Shown here: in pieces, positions 54,501-61,759 of the stretch | Numbering within the stretch: the stretch's first letter is position 1 | How the letters are laid out: the number at the start of each line of letters is the position of its first letter | IMG/VR virus record: IMGVR_UViG_3300025128_000015 | Location: 1-64,000 of that record | Origin: a virus | Direction: 5' to 3' (one strand) | DNA: 64,000 bases | The notes under the pieces: model-generated | Databases searched by the model: none | What the model was told of the DNA's origin: nothing | Seen by the model: the letters and a program-made list of their open reading frames with translations, nothing else | Translations under genes and position numbers: made by a program

Positions 54501-55297
54501 TTGTTAATAAAAAGAAGGTCAATTATGCGCTCATTGATTTTATAAGAGATTCGATGATGGAGCTTTTAATCCCAGCAATGGGTGCAATTAATACAGGTTG
54601 CAAAGACGGCACGCAGATCGCTTCTCCTCTTAAAGCAGTAAAGCCTCGACTAACTTCTTTTAGTGCTCGTCGCCAACAAGGTTTAAGTCCCAATGATGGC
54701 AGTATATCTGTTAGTTTAGATAAAAAAGAGGCTGCTTTATTGGTTGGTAATAAACTGATAGGTAATGAAAATATTGTCGACGGTAAAGAACATTTGAAAC
54801 ATTTTTTGGTTATTTATGATGCCGGCTTTTCGACAGCAGCTAGCTTGGAAAAAGGGAGAAAGCCAAAGCTTTATGATACAAACCTTAAGCATAATATTCC
54901 TCATGTTTTTATCGGTGCCAACAGAGGAATTATGAGATCAGTCAGCTTTAGAAAAAGCACTGTTCCATTTTTGCAGGAATCTAAGGTGCTTGACAGGGGT
55001 GACACTGATTTCGGACTCTTGAGAGAAAAATACGATGTTACTCTAGAAACTGTAGGTAATCCTCACTTTCACCAAGGAATGAGATTCTATTTAGATCCAA
55101 CATTTACTGGTATGTCTAGCCACAACATCGACGTCGTTCAAGGAGTCTTAGGTTTAGGCGGATATTATGATATTGTAGATGTAACATCTGATATAAGCAA
55201 TTCCGGATTCAAAACCAGCATTGTTGGCTCTTGGCAGGCTTTTCATGAGGGCTATGATTCCAAAAAACGCCATGTTGACCCCTGTAAGGACAAATAA
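51584..55297 (+). CDS. Very large baseplate-region virion protein
   Basis: 1237 residues, starting 17 bases after the LysM gene with a weak SD. Mostly mixed alpha/beta with no catalytic motif that I recognise. A middle part (LEVGWSFNDQVFQNQTAASK ... LTLQTHDFTFRNDGTVSLDV RYMGRAGG, residues about 605-670) is a beta domain of the sort found in baseplate hub proteins. The region after residue 820 is a charged linker. Position after the gp53-like gene suggests a hub or wedge protein that replaces several T4 proteins, which is inference. Confidence 0.6.
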   Translation: MSSLNFTNIIDKIKSDPVVGDCATKLSAQQLLEAENGAHLETLAAISSKMGHYFRLFKVFKRGRSAILKKIKADEEITLEGLVGLGFRAGGEFNAKHFKDGKYEQVTSQELLKSFGEDINDRADLAKNVSFGEIIEKLNDYAYLGARILGAHQNLQQRVEPGGTDLRKSASIIGMPTLYRGPASRPTDEDKKVLKGIKKLINERNSTVVGQLAVDNNSETKIRQDKFKFALFKSIQDLLESNIGKMFLFYTNPNQTAPLSAGTSLFESIHAPLYLSPSRGKVTSEDVSAKTKAFIKEILNVKLVVSDKKVEKTYKELFQERFLVRCRAFISGDVETTEDKFPQINSELELKRKRLQNVRCVLPLFEDLYSSSNIATFTDSGMTGVYSKNYKHTLNSLGLKSASSKKKFFTSQHHPLIFAYTKDSHFFVNKLFNKGDSRSTLKSFLEATNTDISFLQPRIRVYKVFETQEGKEQEIPIEFSNKIELTKSSGVYERENAGIERVRIRRTGQTPATFDKLIDVNIRLIFDSINAFTKCRTTSIGKKKYSYVDLLRRPVELKQTDKQIGDVKRGASELERFGSKELEKFIDKAQEINIDSYSPDKFQIKLEVGWSFNDQVFQNQTAASKRARLEKFISETNLVMYLTLQTHDFTFRNDGTVSLDVRYMGRAGGQLIDAFQTNIFHTPNLGRLSKAVTVVDDILRFSADNKDFSVNRNVMQQRKNQLVHKLNTERSNLTSQVWKRLVDASVDPNNSNGSTLLSSASGNEAPTHFLRLNVPKSFLFFDAEFFTKLGVKTDESTTDKLKETASSRVTNTDLLLSYYRNKFLEGSASETDNLKLEVVAKKDSPTSAEGTNKNLKGEDAIKDPDLAQDPLRPEDFEEQLDDGTFDSQVFKNTYLTIPGGGDKKTSMYCLRYGSVVHSAIQNIWQFNPEGLKDIVVILASSRFESISGGVRHFNFADIPILFEDWKRFMIDKVVNKKKVNYALIDFIRDSMMELLIPAMGAINTGCKDGTQIASPLKAVKPRLTSFSARRQQGLSPNDGSISVSLDKKEAALLVGNKLIGNENIVDGKEHLKHFLVIYDAGFSTAASLEKGRKPKLYDTNLKHNIPHVFIGANRGIMRSVSFRKSTVPFLQESKVLDRGDTDFGLLREKYDVTLETVGNPHFHQGMRFYLDPTFTGMSSHNIDVVQGVLGLGGYYDIVDVTSDISNSGFKTSIVGSWQAFHEGYDSKKRHVDPCKDK

Positions 55298-55333
55298 ATG
55301 CCTTGTTTTTCAACAATAAACAATAATTAAAGT

Positions 55334-56809
55334 ATGGCCAATACGATAAAAATATTTAATGCGGCACAAGCAGAAGAGATTGAAAGATATATAGCTCCTG
55401 CCACTCAGAACGCCAGCCTGTATGTGCAAAATATAATTGATTTTTCTCAAATGAATCATTATGGGCTCGTTGATCCTTCTGGACAAACAATAATGCCAAA
55501 GATTTCAAACGACACTTTGTTATCTTTAGAAAACGCGCAGACATACGGAATAAGTTCCGTTGGCGGATCTGCTCAGGTTTTAGATTTCGTTGCCGATGCA
55601 TTCACAGATATGTCAAGTTATTTACAATCGGTTAGATTCCGCGCAGGAGAGTATTCACCAAAAACTTACACAAACAAAGCCGGCCAAACCACAGAAACAT
55701 TCATACAAAGTTTGGTTCCCGCAAGCGGATATGTAAATCCTGTTTCGCTGCACAAAGAGCATGTTAATATTATCTATGACCATTTTATAAGATCGTATCT
55801 AGAGCAAAACAATCGTCACAAGAGCATAAACAATCATCGTGATTTTATAAAAATGTTTGTGAATTATGTTTTTAGCGACTTGTATACAGATATTGCCAAT
55901 ATAAACCTTTCTTCTCACATAAGAAGATCTCTCATTCCGATTGAGTGTAACGGTATTACAATTAAGCTGTCATCAATAGACACTAATGATCAAGCTGAAA
56001 TAGATGAGATATACTATGGAGATCCTAATTTTAACTTATATGCCTCTACTGTGCACAAGTTCGGATTTTATATTGATGAAAAGAGACCTTTTATGCTTGT
56101 GGCCAATCTACGCTCTAAGAAAATGAATGAATATGCTCAAAATAGAGGATCCTTCTTGGTAAATTCGACACCAGATTCAGGATATACTTCTGCTGGTGGA
56201 TTAGGGCATGTGCATGAATACGAGATAGACGCAAATGGAAATGGTAAAACAGGATATACCTCTGCTGGTCCTTATCACGAACACGTTATTGAAAGTTATT
56301 GTGTTAAACACGCGCAAATCGGAGCATCTCACAAGCACGAATTGCCAAGACAGGACGTGTTCACTAAGTATTATGTCCGGGCTCAAGAAAATGAACTCGA
56401 TCGACTCAAATCACTTCTTTTTAGAATGTACGATAGCTATATTAAGCAGAGTCCACAAAATATAGTCAATACTTTTCCTAAAGGAGCCCTCGTAAAGAAG
56501 GCGAGAATAAGAAAACCAGTAACCGAGAAAGATTTTGCTTTATCCATGTCAAATCAAAAATGGATTCGTCTGTATTTTGACCTTAAGATCAATGAAGAGA
56601 GAGTTATCTTAAAAAGAAGCAAGTATTTAAATATTGTCCGAAAAGCTCAAGAAATGTTGAAAGTCGCCACTGTACAAGAAGCGGTCGAGTATATCAATAA
56701 AGAAATCTATAAAAGGGTTCAAACTCTTGTGCAGGGTCCAAATGTAAACAGTAGCTACCATAATCTCCCTGGTAGCAATACTTTAAAGAAACTGTCTGAG
56801 TATTTTTAA
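55334..56809 (+). CDS. Baseplate-region protein with three HxH motifs
   Basis: 491 residues, with no evident SD. The centre (residues about 285-345) has GLGHVHEYEIDANGNGKTGY, then GPYHEHVIESYC and GASHKHELPR. The three HxH elements with a nearby Cys look like metal-binding loops, as in the iron-binding HxH sites of T4 fibre and spike proteins. A short duplication SGYTSAGGLGH / TGYTSAGPYHEH is visible. The flanking parts are helical. It is the last virion-type gene before the replication block, probably a tail appendage or hub protein. Confidence 0.6.
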   Translation: MANTIKIFNAAQAEEIERYIAPATQNASLYVQNIIDFSQMNHYGLVDPSGQTIMPKISNDTLLSLENAQTYGISSVGGSAQVLDFVADAFTDMSSYLQSVRFRAGEYSPKTYTNKAGQTTETFIQSLVPASGYVNPVSLHKEHVNIIYDHFIRSYLEQNNRHKSINNHRDFIKMFVNYVFSDLYTDIANINLSSHIRRSLIPIECNGITIKLSSIDTNDQAEIDEIYYGDPNFNLYASTVHKFGFYIDEKRPFMLVANLRSKKMNEYAQNRGSFLVNSTPDSGYTSAGGLGHVHEYEIDANGNGKTGYTSAGPYHEHVIESYCVKHAQIGASHKHELPRQDVFTKYYVRAQENELDRLKSLLFRMYDSYIKQSPQNIVNTFPKGALVKKARIRKPVTEKDFALSMSNQKWIRLYFDLKINEERVILKRSKYLNIVRKAQEMLKVATVQEAVEYINKEIYKRVQTLVQGPNVNSSYHNLPGSNTLKKLSEYF

Positions 56810-56823
56810 TTGTCTTTTGACAA
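56810..56823 (+). other. Small hairpin before polymerase gene
   Basis: TTGTC TTTT GACAA forms a short stem-loop directly after the stop of the HxH gene. No T-run follows. It marks the border between the virion and DNA-metabolism blocks. Confidence 0.3.
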
Positions 56824-56854
56824 TGTGTGATTATCTTACTTGAAGAGGTTTGTT

Positions 56855-58048
56855 TTGTATTTTCAGATTATTGATGATAAGACAGAATGCATTGGAATAT
56901 ATGCAAATGAAAAAATCTATTATGATGAAGTTCCATCATCGATCGCAGCAACCTGGAAATACGCGCCAATCCTCCGTGATCGTAATGATATAAAATACGC
57001 TAGCTTATATTGCGGAGATCACGACTTAACTCGTTCTTGCCCAGAACACTTGGAAAAGAGGCTAAGCAACATTTTAGATAGATTCCGAGCTTATCTGACA
57101 TCGTTCAAAGAAGCAAAGATATCTTTATATGATAACTGTTTTTATGATTTAGTTCCAGAGCGTTTTGTGTTAGAATATTGCGATGTTAAAAACGAGATTA
57201 CAAAACACATACTAGAAAACAACGACAAACCAAAAAACTACAATTTTCTCGTCTCACTCAGCAAAGTTTTGGAGGACATAAAATATTTGCCTTTAAATTT
57301 AGACTTTGCTGATTTTAACTTTGGATCAACAAGAGGTAGAATGTTCCACAAGAAGATCAAGCAAAAAGGACCAAACATTGTATATGATCTATTTGGTTCG
57401 AAGACTGGCCGCTTGACAACAAAGAAGAACAGCTTTCCAATACTGACTATGGACAAGAAATACAGAAGCATTATCAAACCAAAAAACGACTGTTTCTTAG
57501 AGCTTGATTTCAATTCAGCCGAGATCAGGACTTTTTTAGCCCTACAGGGACTTGAGCAGCCAAAACAAGATATCCATGCGTGGACAGGCAAAAATGTCTT
57601 TAAGGGGCAATTAACAAGGGATGAGGTGAAGAAAAAGTTCTTTGCATGGCTATATAATCCAGAAGCAAAAAATGATAAACTTGAAAGCATCTTCGACAAG
57701 AACAAGATTCTAGAGAAATATTGGAACGGATATAATGTCGAAACACCCTATAATAGAAAAATGGAAGCAGGAAAGAAGCACGCATTGAATTACTTAATTC
57801 AGAGTACAACCAGTGACTTGTTTTTACGACGAATGATCGACGTATGGCATCTTCTAAAAAATAGAACATCTCATGTGTCTTTCTGTATTCATGATTCTTT
57901 GGTGATAGACTTTTCTGTCGAAGATCGATCGCTCTTACAAGAAATTGTAGACAAGTTTTCAAATACAGAATTAGGATTCTTTAAGATCAACCTAAGTGCT
58001 GGCAAGAATTATGGTGAAATGAGGAAATTAGAATGGAAACAATCATAG
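56855..58048 (+). CDS. Minimal family A DNA polymerase
   Basis: An upstream TTG at 56840 has no SD, while TTG 56855 has AAGAGG six bases upstream, so I start there (397 residues). The polymerase motifs are present: motif A CFLELDFNSAEIRTFLA (about 216), a motif B-like stretch RDEVKKKFFAWLYNPEAKN, the NYLIQSTTSDLF helix (about 311, compare PIQGTAAD), and motif C FCIHDSLVI (about 345, compare VHDE). TGRLTT near residue 186 matches the family TGRLSS motif. There is no 3'-5' exonuclease signature and only a short N-terminal part; Pol I Klenow is about 600 residues. RM378 phage also splits Pol A functions between genes. Confidence 0.85.
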   Translation: MYFQIIDDKTECIGIYANEKIYYDEVPSSIAATWKYAPILRDRNDIKYASLYCGDHDLTRSCPEHLEKRLSNILDRFRAYLTSFKEAKISLYDNCFYDLVPERFVLEYCDVKNEITKHILENNDKPKNYNFLVSLSKVLEDIKYLPLNLDFADFNFGSTRGRMFHKKIKQKGPNIVYDLFGSKTGRLTTKKNSFPILTMDKKYRSIIKPKNDCFLELDFNSAEIRTFLALQGLEQPKQDIHAWTGKNVFKGQLTRDEVKKKFFAWLYNPEAKNDKLESIFDKNKILEKYWNGYNVETPYNRKMEAGKKHALNYLIQSTTSDLFLRRMIDVWHLLKNRTSHVSFCIHDSLVIDFSVEDRSLLQEIVDKFSNTELGFFKINLSAGKNYGEMRKLEWKQS

Positions 58049-58896
58049 GCTTAGGTTCTGCAGGGTGTAAAATAACAGAGAAGTTTGCTGAGTATCCGCA
58101 ATACGCTACATATAGAATTGATTCAGAGAAGCGACCTGGCCCAAAATTCAAACAACTCAAGAAATCTAGCTCACATGAAGAATACGAAAAGAACTGCCCT
58201 TCATTCAAGAGATTCTTTAAAGATGCGAAGCCACCGTATCTTTTTATTGTCTCAGGTGCAGGCGCGATATCTGGAGCCGCATTGAGAATCTTGGAACAAC
58301 TTAACTCTAAAGAAATATATGTCTTATATATAAGACCTGACGTATCTCTTCTTTCTGAAATGAAAAGAAAGCAAGAACGCGCTGGTTTTCACATATTACA
58401 ACAATTTGCGAGATCTGGGCTGTTGAAAAGAATCTTTCTTGTTAATAATTCCAATTTAGAGCAAATTATTCAAGACACTCCCGTGATAGGATATTACGAT
58501 AAATTAAATGAGTTGGTAGTTTCAGTAATTCATATGATTAACGTTTGCACTAATTCAGAACCAGTTTTAGAGACTTTCGATGATCCTGTTGAAGCTGCGA
58601 GGATATCAACTTTAGGAATTGTTGAGCTAGAAACTGGCCAAGAAACTTTATTTTTTGATTTAAAAATGCCTCGGGAAAAGGTATACTTCTATATGATTCA
58701 CGAAGACAAGTTGAAAAGCGACGGAGAGCTTCTGAAGAACATTACAGGACAAGTTCGTTCTCGTATGGAGGGCGGTAAAATACAAACATCTTTTGGTATA
58801 TATTCTACAGAATATCAGCAGAATTACGTTTATGTTTTAGCGCATACTTCTTTAATACAAAATGAACTTTTTTTCTTGTCTGACGAAGAATCGTGA
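58033..58896 (+). CDS. Tubulin/FtsZ-like GTPase fold protein (candidate)
   Basis: 287 residues, starting 16 bases inside the end of the polymerase gene. METIIGLGSAGCKITEKFAEY resembles the first strand, loop and helix of tubulins and FtsZ (IIxxGxxGCxI...F). FIVSGAGAISGAALRILEQL (about 72-90) lies where the tubulin signature GGGTGSG is expected, but it is degenerate (SGAGAISG). RIFLVNNSNLEQI (about 133-145) matches the FtsZ guanine-contact strand and Asn, and YYDKLNELVVSVIHMINV the following helix H7. TFDDP could correspond to the catalytic T7 loop. The overall length equals the tubulin core. GTP hydrolysis is uncertain because the signature is altered. Confidence 0.6.
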   Translation: METIIGLGSAGCKITEKFAEYPQYATYRIDSEKRPGPKFKQLKKSSSHEEYEKNCPSFKRFFKDAKPPYLFIVSGAGAISGAALRILEQLNSKEIYVLYIRPDVSLLSEMKRKQERAGFHILQQFARSGLLKRIFLVNNSNLEQIIQDTPVIGYYDKLNELVVSVIHMINVCTNSEPVLETFDDPVEAARISTLGIVELETGQETLFFDLKMPREKVYFYMIHEDKLKSDGELLKNITGQVRSRMEGGKIQTSFGIYSTEYQQNYVYVLAHTSLIQNELFFLSDEES

Positions 58897-58924
58897 TTAT
58901 ATTATACAATGATAACTAAACAGA

Positions 58925-58946
58925 TACTTGGAATATTTGCCAAGTA
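58925..58946 (+). promoter_or_regulatory. Hairpin in the SSB leader
   Basis: TACTTGG (58925-58931) and CCAAGTA (58940-58946) form a perfect 7-bp stem with loop AATATTTG, 22 bases before the ATG of the gp32-like gene. A TTGGAA / TATACA pair 16 bases apart (58928, 58950) could be a weak promoter. T4 gene 32 has a structured leader used for autogenous translational control, so a similar role is possible here. Confidence 0.4.
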
Positions 58947-58967
58947 TACTATACAAGGAGAAATTTT

Positions 58968-59723
58968 ATGGCTATCAATATGGATAAAATGAAAGCAAGG
59001 CGAGAAGCCTTACAAAGCCGCGGCAGCGGTGGGAGCAACAAGGAAATGTTTTGGCGTCCACAAGACGGTGAGAGTACAATTCGAATTGTTCCAAGCGAAG
59101 ACGGTGATCCGTTTAAAGATTACTGGTTTCACTACAACGTAGGTAACAATCCTGGCTTTCTGAGTCCCAAGAAAAACTTTGGTGAGGAAGATCCTTTGGA
59201 TAATTTTGTCCGCTCCCTTTTCAAAGAAGGATCCGAGGACAGTATTAAAATGGCTAAGAGTTTAATGGCTCGTCAAAGGTTTTTTGCACCGGTTCTTGTT
59301 CGAGGAGAAGAAGAAAAAGGTGTAAGAGTCTGGGGATTTGGTAAAATGGCTTACCAAGAACTTTTGAATCTTGTTTTAAATCCGGATTATGGAGACATCA
59401 CAGATGTTGACGACGGTACTGATTTGGTAATTACTTATGGAAAGCCTCCAGGGGCACAATTTCCTCAAACCACAATCACACCACGTCGCAAGTCTTCACC
59501 GCTTACAAAGACAAAGAAGCAAACAAAAGATTATCTAGAGCAGGTACCTGATGTTACTACTCTTTTTGAGAAGAAATCACCTAACCAGGTACAAGAAATG
59601 CTAGACCAATTTTTGCTTGGAGAAGAAGACGCGGAAGAAGTGTCGACAGAGACTAAGAAGTACCAGAATAAATCTGATACTCCAACGTCTGTTGATCAAG
59701 CTTTTTCTGAGTTTGGACTCTAA
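58968..59723 (+). CDS. 32: Single-stranded DNA-binding protein (T4 gp32-like)
   Basis: 251 residues (T4 gp32 has 301), SD AAGGAG. The N-terminus is basic and helical (the cooperative B domain in T4); EMFWRPQDGESTIRIVPSED, FHYNVGNNPGFLSPKKNFGE, RQRFFAPVLVRGEEEKGVRV and WGFGKMAYQELLNLVLNPDY are typical gp32-family segments; the end is acidic (EEDAEEVSTE) with a final EFGL, as expected for the protein-interaction tail. The zinc-binding Cys residues of T4 gp32 are absent. It coats ssDNA for replication and for UvsX recombination. A terminator follows. Confidence 0.88.
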   Translation: MAINMDKMKARREALQSRGSGGSNKEMFWRPQDGESTIRIVPSEDGDPFKDYWFHYNVGNNPGFLSPKKNFGEEDPLDNFVRSLFKEGSEDSIKMAKSLMARQRFFAPVLVRGEEEKGVRVWGFGKMAYQELLNLVLNPDYGDITDVDDGTDLVITYGKPPGAQFPQTTITPRRKSSPLTKTKKQTKDYLEQVPDVTTLFEKKSPNQVQEMLDQFLLGEEDAEEVSTETKKYQNKSDTPTSVDQAFSEFGL

Positions 59724-59741
59724 TAAGAGCAAGCATGTTTT

Positions 59742-59777
59742 TAGACTCTTCATGTTAACAAAAAGAGTCTATTTTTT
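59742..59777 (+). terminator. Intrinsic terminator after SSB gene
   Basis: TAGACTCTT (59742-59750) and AAGAGTCTA (59763-59771) form a perfect 9-bp stem with a 12-base loop, followed by T6 (59772-59777). Confidence 0.88.
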
Positions 59778-59793
59778 ATAAACCTCATCTCGA

Positions 59794-59821
59794 TTGCCAC
59801 CGGCGCTTGAGATGCTATAAC
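59794..59821 (+). promoter_or_regulatory. Sigma70-like promoter for ParB-Dam operon
   Basis: TTGCCA (59794-59799), 16 bases, then TATAAC (59816-59821) preceded by TG one base away (extended -10). Five of six bases match consensus in each box. It lies just after the SSB terminator and 26 bases before the ATG at 59848. Nested inverted repeats CATCTC/GAGATG (59786-59814) overlap the spacer and could be an operator. This suggests early or middle expression by the host polymerase. Confidence 0.6.
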
Positions 59822-59847
59822 ATGCCGACTGGCAAAAGGAGAAAAAA

Positions 59848-60891
59848 ATGGTTTTACAAAAAGTACAAAATAATAGCGATATTAAGCCTGGGTTTAACGG
59901 GCAAGGCTATATCAATTTAAAAGATTATGATAAATTAAAGCCCATAGCTTTTAAACAAGCAGAATATTCACATCATGTCTTTGTTGATCTCAATGACATT
60001 GATACCGAAGATTCTCAATTCTGGAACATGGGTATTCGAGGAGAGGGTACTGATGAAGACGAAAGGATTGAGTCTTTCAGGGTTTCTTTTGGCCGCCATG
60101 GATGGATGACCTCATTCTGGTCACCTAGTATGGATGTTGAAGGAAATTGGCTAGGAGGACGTGGAAGGCTCCGTGCAGCAAAGAAGAACGGGGAAAGATG
60201 GGTACCCGTCGCCGTATATCGTAGAGCTGACATGTCAAAAAGAAACACTATTACAAACGGATTAATCGAGAATAAACACTTACCCCAATACGCCTCTACA
60301 TTTAAAGATTATATTGGCGCCGGCGTAGGACTCATAGCTGCCGGAGAGCTAAAAGCTGATGAAAAGTCCGTCCAGGTCTGGCTAAGAGAGGATGTTGGGA
60401 TCGATGATATATATGACAACTCTCGTGGCGGCGCCGTAACTCAGCTGGTCAAAAAAATCCTTGCAAAAGCAGCAGAGGATAAGTCTCTTGTCAGGGTACA
60501 ATCAGACAAGGCATGGAAAGACTGGATCGAATCTAAATTGGATCTGAAGAAGAACGAGTATGTGTTAATGAATACGAAAGACAACACTCGCTCTGTGAGG
60601 CTTTGGTGCAATCAGATATTGCCGGCAGTCGCAAATAAAAAAGATCCTGTCAATATTATTTTTTACGCTTCTGATTATAGTCCAAAAGAGTTGAGGAAGA
60701 ACTTAAAAGATAGAATTACCGAGCTTGATACGTTCTATAAGCAGTCCTATCAGCTTGTCAATAGTGGTATCACAGGCATTAATATTGATACGCCAGAAAA
60801 CAAGCACTATAAGATTCTAGGCGCCCTCCCTCAGATTGAAAAAGATCATGACATAGAAGGTAATCGTCTAGTAAAGATCGAGGAATATTAA
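59848..60891 (+). CDS. ParB-like nuclease-domain protein
   Basis: 347 residues. Residues about 48-130 follow the ParB/sulfiredoxin fold: VFVDLNDIDTEDSQFWN, then RIESFRVSFGRHGWMTSFW, and NWLGGRGRLRAAKKNGERWV PVAVY, where GRGRLRAA matches ParB box II. The rest is helical with no recognised domain. Its stop overlaps the start of the Dam methylase (TAATG), so the two are translated together. ParB-like proteins in phages are often linked to DNA modification or act as nucleases or regulators. There is no ParA, so partition is unlikely. Confidence 0.75.
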   Translation: MVLQKVQNNSDIKPGFNGQGYINLKDYDKLKPIAFKQAEYSHHVFVDLNDIDTEDSQFWNMGIRGEGTDEDERIESFRVSFGRHGWMTSFWSPSMDVEGNWLGGRGRLRAAKKNGERWVPVAVYRRADMSKRNTITNGLIENKHLPQYASTFKDYIGAGVGLIAAGELKADEKSVQVWLREDVGIDDIYDNSRGGAVTQLVKKILAKAAEDKSLVRVQSDKAWKDWIESKLDLKKNEYVLMNTKDNTRSVRLWCNQILPAVANKKDPVNIIFYASDYSPKELRKNLKDRITELDTFYKQSYQLVNSGITGINIDTPENKHYKILGALPQIEKDHDIEGNRLVKIEEY

Positions 60892-61703
60892 TGAAGACTC
60901 CACTAAGATATCCAGGCGGTAAATCACGCGCCGTTAAAACGATATTGGAGTTTGTCCCTGAAGACTGTGGGGAGCTATGCTCCCCCTTTCTTGGGGGCGG
61001 ATCTGTTGAACTAGCACTGGCCGAGAAGGGCGTCAAGGTTCATGGATACGAAGGGTTTAAACCTGTAGTTTGGTTTTGGCAAGCTATCTTAAAAGATCCT
61101 GAAAAACTCGCAGATCTAGCGGATTCATTCAGAAAGAAAAAGGTTTATGAGCATCAAGGCAAAAAGCTCAAAGAACGCGGATTACCCGAAAGAACATTTC
61201 ACAAATTAAAGAGAGATTTAGTTCGTGCTCTTAGAAAAGGCGAAGGTTTTAGTTTTGAACTAGCAGCCAAATTCTATGCGCTCAATCGAAGTAGCTTCTC
61301 TGGAGCGACTCTATCAGGCGGATTTTCTGAAAGAGCGTCCTACGCACGCTTTACAGATAGTCGATTAGAATATATAAGGAATTTCAAAGCTCCGAATCTC
61401 ACTGTACAACACGCAGACTTTAAAAAGTCGATAAAGAATCATGATTGCTTGTTATATCTTGATCCTCCATACTTTCTTGGAGAAGCTCGCAGCAAGCTAT
61501 ATGGAAATCTTGGCGATATGCATAAATTCTTTCCTCATTTATCTTTATATTCTGAGTTAAAAGAGAAAAAGAATTGGATTTTATCTTATAATAATTGCGA
61601 TGAAATTCGACATCTTTATAGAGATTATGATATTCATGATGCATCTTGGACTTATTGCATGACAGCTAAGGAATCTTCAGAGATTATTATTACCAATTTA
61701 TAA
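60891..61703 (+). CDS. dam: DNA adenine methyltransferase (Dam / D12 class)
   Basis: 270 residues. MKTPLRYPGGKSRAVKTILE is the D12-class start; SPFLGGGSVEL (about 31-41) is the AdoMet motif I; LYLDPPYF (about 188-195) is the catalytic DPPY motif. The target-recognition part has NRSSFSGATLSGGFSERASY, also typical of the class. It would methylate adenine N6 in a short site, probably GATC by family, protecting phage DNA from restriction or regulating replication. There is no cognate endonuclease next to it. Confidence 0.92.
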   Translation: MKTPLRYPGGKSRAVKTILEFVPEDCGELCSPFLGGGSVELALAEKGVKVHGYEGFKPVVWFWQAILKDPEKLADLADSFRKKKVYEHQGKKLKERGLPERTFHKLKRDLVRALRKGEGFSFELAAKFYALNRSSFSGATLSGGFSERASYARFTDSRLEYIRNFKAPNLTVQHADFKKSIKNHDCLLYLDPPYFLGEARSKLYGNLGDMHKFFPHLSLYSELKEKKNWILSYNNCDEIRHLYRDYDIHDASWTYCMTAKESSEIIITNL

Positions 61704-61759
61704 AACCGCAGGGAGGCACGGGTTACAGGCGCCTCAACTCACAAATATAAGGAAAAAAC

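Noticed and set aside
56840-56855. TTG 56840 as polymerase start
   Set aside because: No SD upstream, while TTG 56855 has AAGAGG at six bases. The five extra residues add nothing recognisable.
61704-61759. GAGGC/GCCTC pairing after the Dam gene as terminator
   Set aside because: A five-base stem with a long loop and no T-run. Too weak to call.
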